A stretch of DNA of 25,371 nucleotides from Gymnopilus junonius (taxonomy: Eukaryota; Basidiomycota; Agaricomycetes; Agaricales; Galerinaceae), in contig JADNYJ010000456.1 of the NCBI GenBank assembly GCA_015501075.1, forward strand, positions 1-25,371, in the 5' to 3' direction. Below are positions 21,431 through 25,371 of this stretch, one piece after another (position 1 is the stretch's first letter; each line of letters starts with the position of its first letter). A program made the translations under genes and the position numbers. Under the pieces are notes generated by a model that did not search any database, was not told where the DNA came from, and saw only the letters and a list, made by a program, of their open reading frames with translations.

Positions 21431-22246
21431 CGCACTTGTACAGCTTATTATTTCAATAGATCAGTAGATCACCAATGAAATATAAAAATTTGCTCACACT
21501 GACGTGATAGTAGCCTGGACTTTGCCGACTTTCCATGTCAAATTATTGAATGACTTCGAAGGATTCATGAAGGACTGTGATTCGTACTTCTCATAACCAA
21601 GCTTACTATGACAGCCCGAAGCATTTTGTATGTCAAGACAGTCAAGTTCCGGTTCAGAACGATTCAATAGTATTCCTACGATCCCTTCTATGGTATTCGC
21701 TCGCTCAAAATCGACTGGCTTTTAGGTCGCCGGACAATAAGGAAACCGACTAAAGAAGGACCTCCAAGACGCAATCGACGTCAACAACCCAATCTAATCC
21801 TTCTGTGATCAGCATTTACCCTGACATGCTAAGCGTATATGGTTGGTATTATCTGTTTGTGCCTTGAAAAACTTAGCTAGAAGAGATGATAGCGTGCACT
21901 GGATAAAACGGCCGTCATCATTGGCTCTTTCATTAACTTCCAGCCGATTTATGTGATATTGTAGTACCAATATTTCATAAAACAGAGGACTGAAATCAGC
22001 GTCATTCGAGGCTCTATTCAAACCAAAAGTTCATGTAACCGATCTCATAACTTTAATGGTAGGCGCCTACCCGTGCTTTCTTCTCGAAATTTGAGTACGA
22101 AAACTCTGAAATTCACTTCCGAACAACTACCGTATTTTTACTAGACTTCCCCGGTCTTTATCGCGGAACCGTGTCAATTGTTCATCTGATCCGATTTACT
22201 GGACGAGACTTACCTGTTCTTTTGAAAGTTAGGAGAGGACTTTGAG
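21431..22246. other. Intergenic region
   Basis: No gene is supported. The 70-codon minus-strand frame at 21809-22021 has no motif or start context. The last 50 bases hold the promoter of the secreted-protein gene. Confidence 0.45.
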
Positions 22247-22253
22247 TATAAAG
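22247..22253 (+). promoter_or_regulatory. TATA box of the secreted-protein gene
   Basis: GAGTATAAAGAGAG lies about 74 bp upstream of the 5' UTR intron and 130 bp before the ATG, leaving room for a short non-coding first exon. Confidence 0.55.
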
Positions 22254-22320
22254 AGAGAGAAATACCTCTCATCCCCTTCTGCACCAGCTACCAACTTACC
22301 GCTATCTAGCACAGTATACA

Positions 22321-22376
22321 GTACGTTCCTTCATCACCTTTGGTTCTTCGAACTTGAGCTAACGCGTCCTGACTAG
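22321..22376 (+). other. 5' UTR intron ending directly at the start codon
   Basis: The 56-bp sequence starts GTACGT, has a GCTAAC branch point and ends GACTAG. The next three bases are the ATG at 22377. No ATG occurs between the TATA box and the donor, so the first exon appears non-coding. Splicing would bring AGTATACA directly in front of the ATG. Confidence 0.6.
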
Positions 22377-22823
22377 ATGAAGTTCTCCAACGTTTTTGCG
22401 ATCCTTTCCCTGTCGCTCATCAACTGCACGCCAATCTTAGCTTCCCCAGCTGGAGGCGCGACGTCCAACGCACAACTCGGCGCGGGAGTAGCGCCCATCG
22501 CCGCTCAATTCTATCCCGGCGTGATTTCAGCCATCGCAAAACTCAGCCCGGACGCAGCTCAGAAGGTCGAGGATGCTGCCAAGCAAGCCTGCGATGCTGT
22601 CAAGGACATCAATACCAGTGGCGCTGATGAACAAGTCGCCGCGGACGCTGGTAGCTCCTTCTTTTCGCCGATTACCAACACCATCAGCAGCTTTGTGTCT
22701 TCCGTTTTGCCGACTGTGGCTCCTGTGTTGGAAGCTATTATGGCCGTTACGACTGGAGATGCGTCGTCGGCTCCTAAACTTGTGGCTATTGCTCAGCAGA
22801 CCTGCAGCATTGTGTTTAAGTAA
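22377..22823 (+). CDS. Small secreted protein, Ala/Ser-rich, two cysteines
   Basis: The product is 148 aa. Residues 1-23 are a signal peptide (MKFSNVFAILSLSLINCTPI, then LAS). The mature part is Ala-, Ser- and Val-rich and probably helical (AAQKVEDAAKQACDAVKD, then PVLEAIMAVTT). It has only two cysteines, C72 and C143, which could form one disulfide. The eight-cysteine pattern of hydrophobins is absent, and the family is not recognised. It has a TATA box and a 5' UTR intron adjoining the start. Codon choice is CG-rich at third positions in the first half, suggesting a well-expressed secreted protein. Role and target are unknown. Confidence 0.75.
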   Translation: MKFSNVFAILSLSLINCTPILASPAGGATSNAQLGAGVAPIAAQFYPGVISAIAKLSPDAAQKVEDAAKQACDAVKDINTSGADEQVAADAGSSFFSPITNTISSFVSSVLPTVAPVLEAIMAVTTGDASSAPKLVAIAQQTCSIVFK

Positions 22824-24507
22824 TGGCGCTGATGCTCGATGAAAGAACGTACGTCGTACTCGATCTGCTTGATTGAATTCCTGATTACCAATTCCTATTA
22901 CACAGTCAACCAACGCCTTTCATAGAACGTTGATCCTTACAAATTTTCAAACTTTTCGTTATTTTCTTGTACGTGTCGTGAATAGTTTGATGCCAGTTAG
23001 AGTACCCGTTAGCCTTAGCGCTTCAATTTGAATTTCAATGCCATTGAAGATAACGAATCATATAAATAAGGCAGGCGTCTCACAGAAAAAAATGAGAAAT
23101 ATGGTGCGTGATGATATGAAGATGCTACGACCCTAAGGCCTAGATGCAGTCGTAGGTACTTCATATAGTTATTGAGATCTATAATAAGGCGCACGGGTTG
23201 GTAAATAGAACGAAGAAGACAAATAAGACGCGTATTTATGGCAATCAAATAGGATATGCATAAGTTAAGAAGGGAATGCAAGGCGTAAAAGAGTTTGAAT
23301 ACATTCCAGGGGCAACACAAGTGGGCAGCAATCAAAATGACTTGTGGATAGTCACACGAGACAGCGGATAACCAAAAGGCACAGTCGAATATAGGTCTTA
23401 GAAAGAAAGAAAGATACCGCAATGCCAAGAAGAGGGAAGAAAATGAAAGGGGGAAATGAAAGCAGGAAGCAGTAGTAGTCCTCCCATCGGAAATAGTCAC
23501 TACGCGCAGACGAGTACGCTGGAGCTTTAGAAAGAAGAATCAACAGGGCGCATCATAAGGAGGAATGTTTTAGAATCATGGACCATGCCTGGTGTGGGTA
23601 CCTGGAAACCCGCTCACGACGACCTGGTATGACTTCCGGGATTCCGGTCCTGATTTAAGATACCACTGGATTGTGAGAGCACTGGGTCGGTTTCTCCTAG
23701 GTATCCACGAAGAGCAGGGAAACGCCTTGCGTTAAGCGTGATGTTGAGAAGCCTGCGGCGGGCGGAGAGGCGTAGCACGAGAAAAATACTGACCTATAAG
23801 CTAAAGAAAGACTTTCCTAACGAAAGAGGCGACAGCTCAGCAGGACGTAAGCTCACCATAGAAAAGATACATTGCTCTAGGCCTGCTCTCAAGGAAACCG
23901 CAGAGGGGAAAGGATATGTCGGGGCGGAGATACTGAAAGTTGAGGTCAAGACATGTTCTGATAGAGCAAGCATGACAGTCTGAGGAGAACGATGACAGCG
24001 ACGGCGGCGACGTTAAGACTGCTTGTCGCTGTTTACTCGTACAACCGGGACTGAGCAGGCCATTGATCCGAACTGATCTAGGCCAAAACGTATCTCCTCC
24101 GCTCTATCCCGAACAAAGGCAGCTGTATTTAGTCTATGTGGCCCAGTATCAATTGTACAGTATTGTCTTCCATATCAAAAAGCCAATTGATATACGTCAC
24201 GTCATCCAAGCACCCTTTCTTTATTTCAATGGATAATTCAAAGTACTTGCAGGCATGTAATAATAGCTACTCGTGAGGTAATACAAAATTAAAGATATCT
24301 GGACGCGTTGGTTGGAAGAAGGTAGGCGCCAGCTTCAGGATGGCACAAGTAAAGGCGCTGTGTTTTCCATTTCAGTACGCGTTGGACAAGCAATATAGCG
24401 AAGGGTCCAGTTTACAATTCTAAACATCAAATTTATAGGATGACACTAGTATGTAAGATAGTTTGGCATTAATAAAAGTGATTTCTCCTTCTACATGAGC
24501 GCAAAAA
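22824..24507. other. Long gene-poor region
   Basis: Nothing coding is supported over 1.7 kb. A minus-strand frame of 161 codons at 23015-23500 is hydrophobic, Leu/Phe/Tyr-rich and low in complexity; it overlies purine-rich plus-strand DNA (GAAAGAAAGAAAGA near 23400) and is judged to be chance. A plus-strand frame at 23738-23983 is Lys/Arg-rich without motif. The stretch 23585-23625 contains partly complementary GGTGTGGGTACC and ACCCGCTCAC segments, a weak hairpin. Confidence 0.4.
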
Positions 24508-25006
24508 TCATTTAAGAACGAGCAATATGTAATCGGGATGCCAAGTTCTAACATGTTCCTTCACAGTTGTCCATCCTCGAAGTGACCTTGGCATAAATGA
24601 CATTTGAATGTGTTCAATTTCAAATGAGAATGCCGGATATGGTTCAAGAACGTCCGCCGTGTAAAGTAAGGGCCAGGTTCGCGACAACCACTCCAACGAC
24701 ATGTAAGGTTGATAGGCTGTTTTTCTGGCAGATCTATACGGTGAGCGCTCAAAAAATGATCGTGATTCCGTTTTCCGTGTTTCTCATGTCCTGTTCGCAG
24801 AAATGGCCAGTCTTGGGACAGAGCGTCCAAAGACACTTCGATTCCAAGGAGGGGTAGGCTTTTACAAGTTCTTTTTCGTGAACGTATCTGAGCTCGACTT
24901 GTCGGAGCTCAGATGGTTGTTTGACAGACTCCCGCTGTGATCTAGAACTGATGATCAGTCCAGTTGGTTGAAATGTATGATGGATTAGAGATAGAGTCGG
25001 GAACAA
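24508..25006 (-). pseudogene. C2H2 zinc-finger gene with two frame breaks
   Basis: This is a paralog of the gene at 21026-21430. Three minus-strand frames each carry part of the product. The first, from 25006, includes a cysteine pair in CLWTLCPKTGHF. The second, to about 24565, includes HDHFLSAHRIDLPE, TCRWSGCREPGPYFTRR, HIRHSHL and CHLCQGHFEDGQ. The third supplies the final EHVRTWHPDYILLVLK. Each change of frame (near 24783-24800 and 24563-24572) is what one lost base would give. No introns fit. Without the breaks it would have three fingers as in the intact paralog. It may be a young pseudogene, or intact in the organism if the losses are assembly errors. Confidence 0.6.
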
Positions 25007-25371
25007 AAGCTGACTGGTTCATAATGACGCGAGACGTGTGAGGAAAACTAGAGGTGTTTCGTCGTTAAGGTGGTAAAGTGCGGTTGGACAGGGGCAGGAA
25101 AGACTCACTCTTAAAGTATCCACCAGGGCCATATCCTGTAAATCAAAGGATGATCGATTCGGGTCGGTAAAGCTCGACATAGGCAATTAGGCCATACAGA
25201 GAAGTTAAACTGCAACAACGTCCACTGCATTAAGAGAATGGAGCGGAAAGAGAGAGCATTATCGATGAAAACTTTTCGGGACCATGCACCAAGAAGTGTG
25301 ATAAGTGACGTACAAGTAAGTTCAGTACAGAATACGAAACAGCGCAGTCGCATTTCTTGAAGATAATCACA
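25007..25371. other. Upstream flank of the C2H2 remnant to window end
   Basis: No supportable gene. The minus-strand frame at 25111-25353 has no motif. The promoter of the C2H2 remnant should lie here, but no clear TATA box was seen. Confidence 0.4.

Overview
The window looks like nuclear DNA of a mushroom-forming basidiomycete (Agaricomycetes). It has short GT-AG introns of 51-78 bp with CTAAC-like branch points, TATA boxes about 55-105 bp upstream of several starts, degenerate F-box genes, and small secreted proteins. It reads as an accessory, duplication-rich compartment: four F-box-type genes, two paralogous secreted beta-sandwich genes, two C2H2 paralogs, gene remnants and a retroposon pair. 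No housekeeping gene was recognised and no species can be named.

Left part (1-4400): a small secreted protein gene on the minus strand with an unrecognised C-terminal half (724-1194); a frame-interrupted F-box gene (2480-3797); and the promoter and first exon of a gene (4226-4383) that stops at a retroposon.

Middle (4384-8859): two nearly identical copies of about 815 bp, in inverted orientation, of a tRNA-headed SINE-like retroposon flank a 2.85-kb segment. Their target-site duplications are swapped between the two copies. This is what recombination between inverted copies would leave after flipping the intervening segment. Undoing the flip rejoins the exon at 4226-4383 in frame with coding-like sequence now on the minus strand at 7510-8034.

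Right-middle (9400-16700): two minus-strand paralogs (9419-10577 and 13839-15016) encode secreted proteins with two tandem WIWTNE-type domains. The second has lost one base in its first domain. Between them lie a tRNA-Glu-like gene with an 8-nt anticodon loop and an F-box gene with one intron. A further F-box gene (15507-16683) is frame-interrupted.

Right part (16700-25371): a decayed tandem array of a membrane-segment exon; a six-exon F-box gene (18449-20402) with a Ser/Thr minisatellite in exon 5; an intact three-finger C2H2 gene (21026-21430); a small secreted protein whose 5' UTR intron ends exactly at the ATG (22377-22823); and a C2H2 remnant with two frame breaks (24508-25006).

At least five coding regions show single-base frame breaks, mostly apparent deletions. 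This reflects either real decay or assembly indels, and the sequence alone cannot decide. Intron positions and gene functions below are read by eye, with no database search or transcript support.
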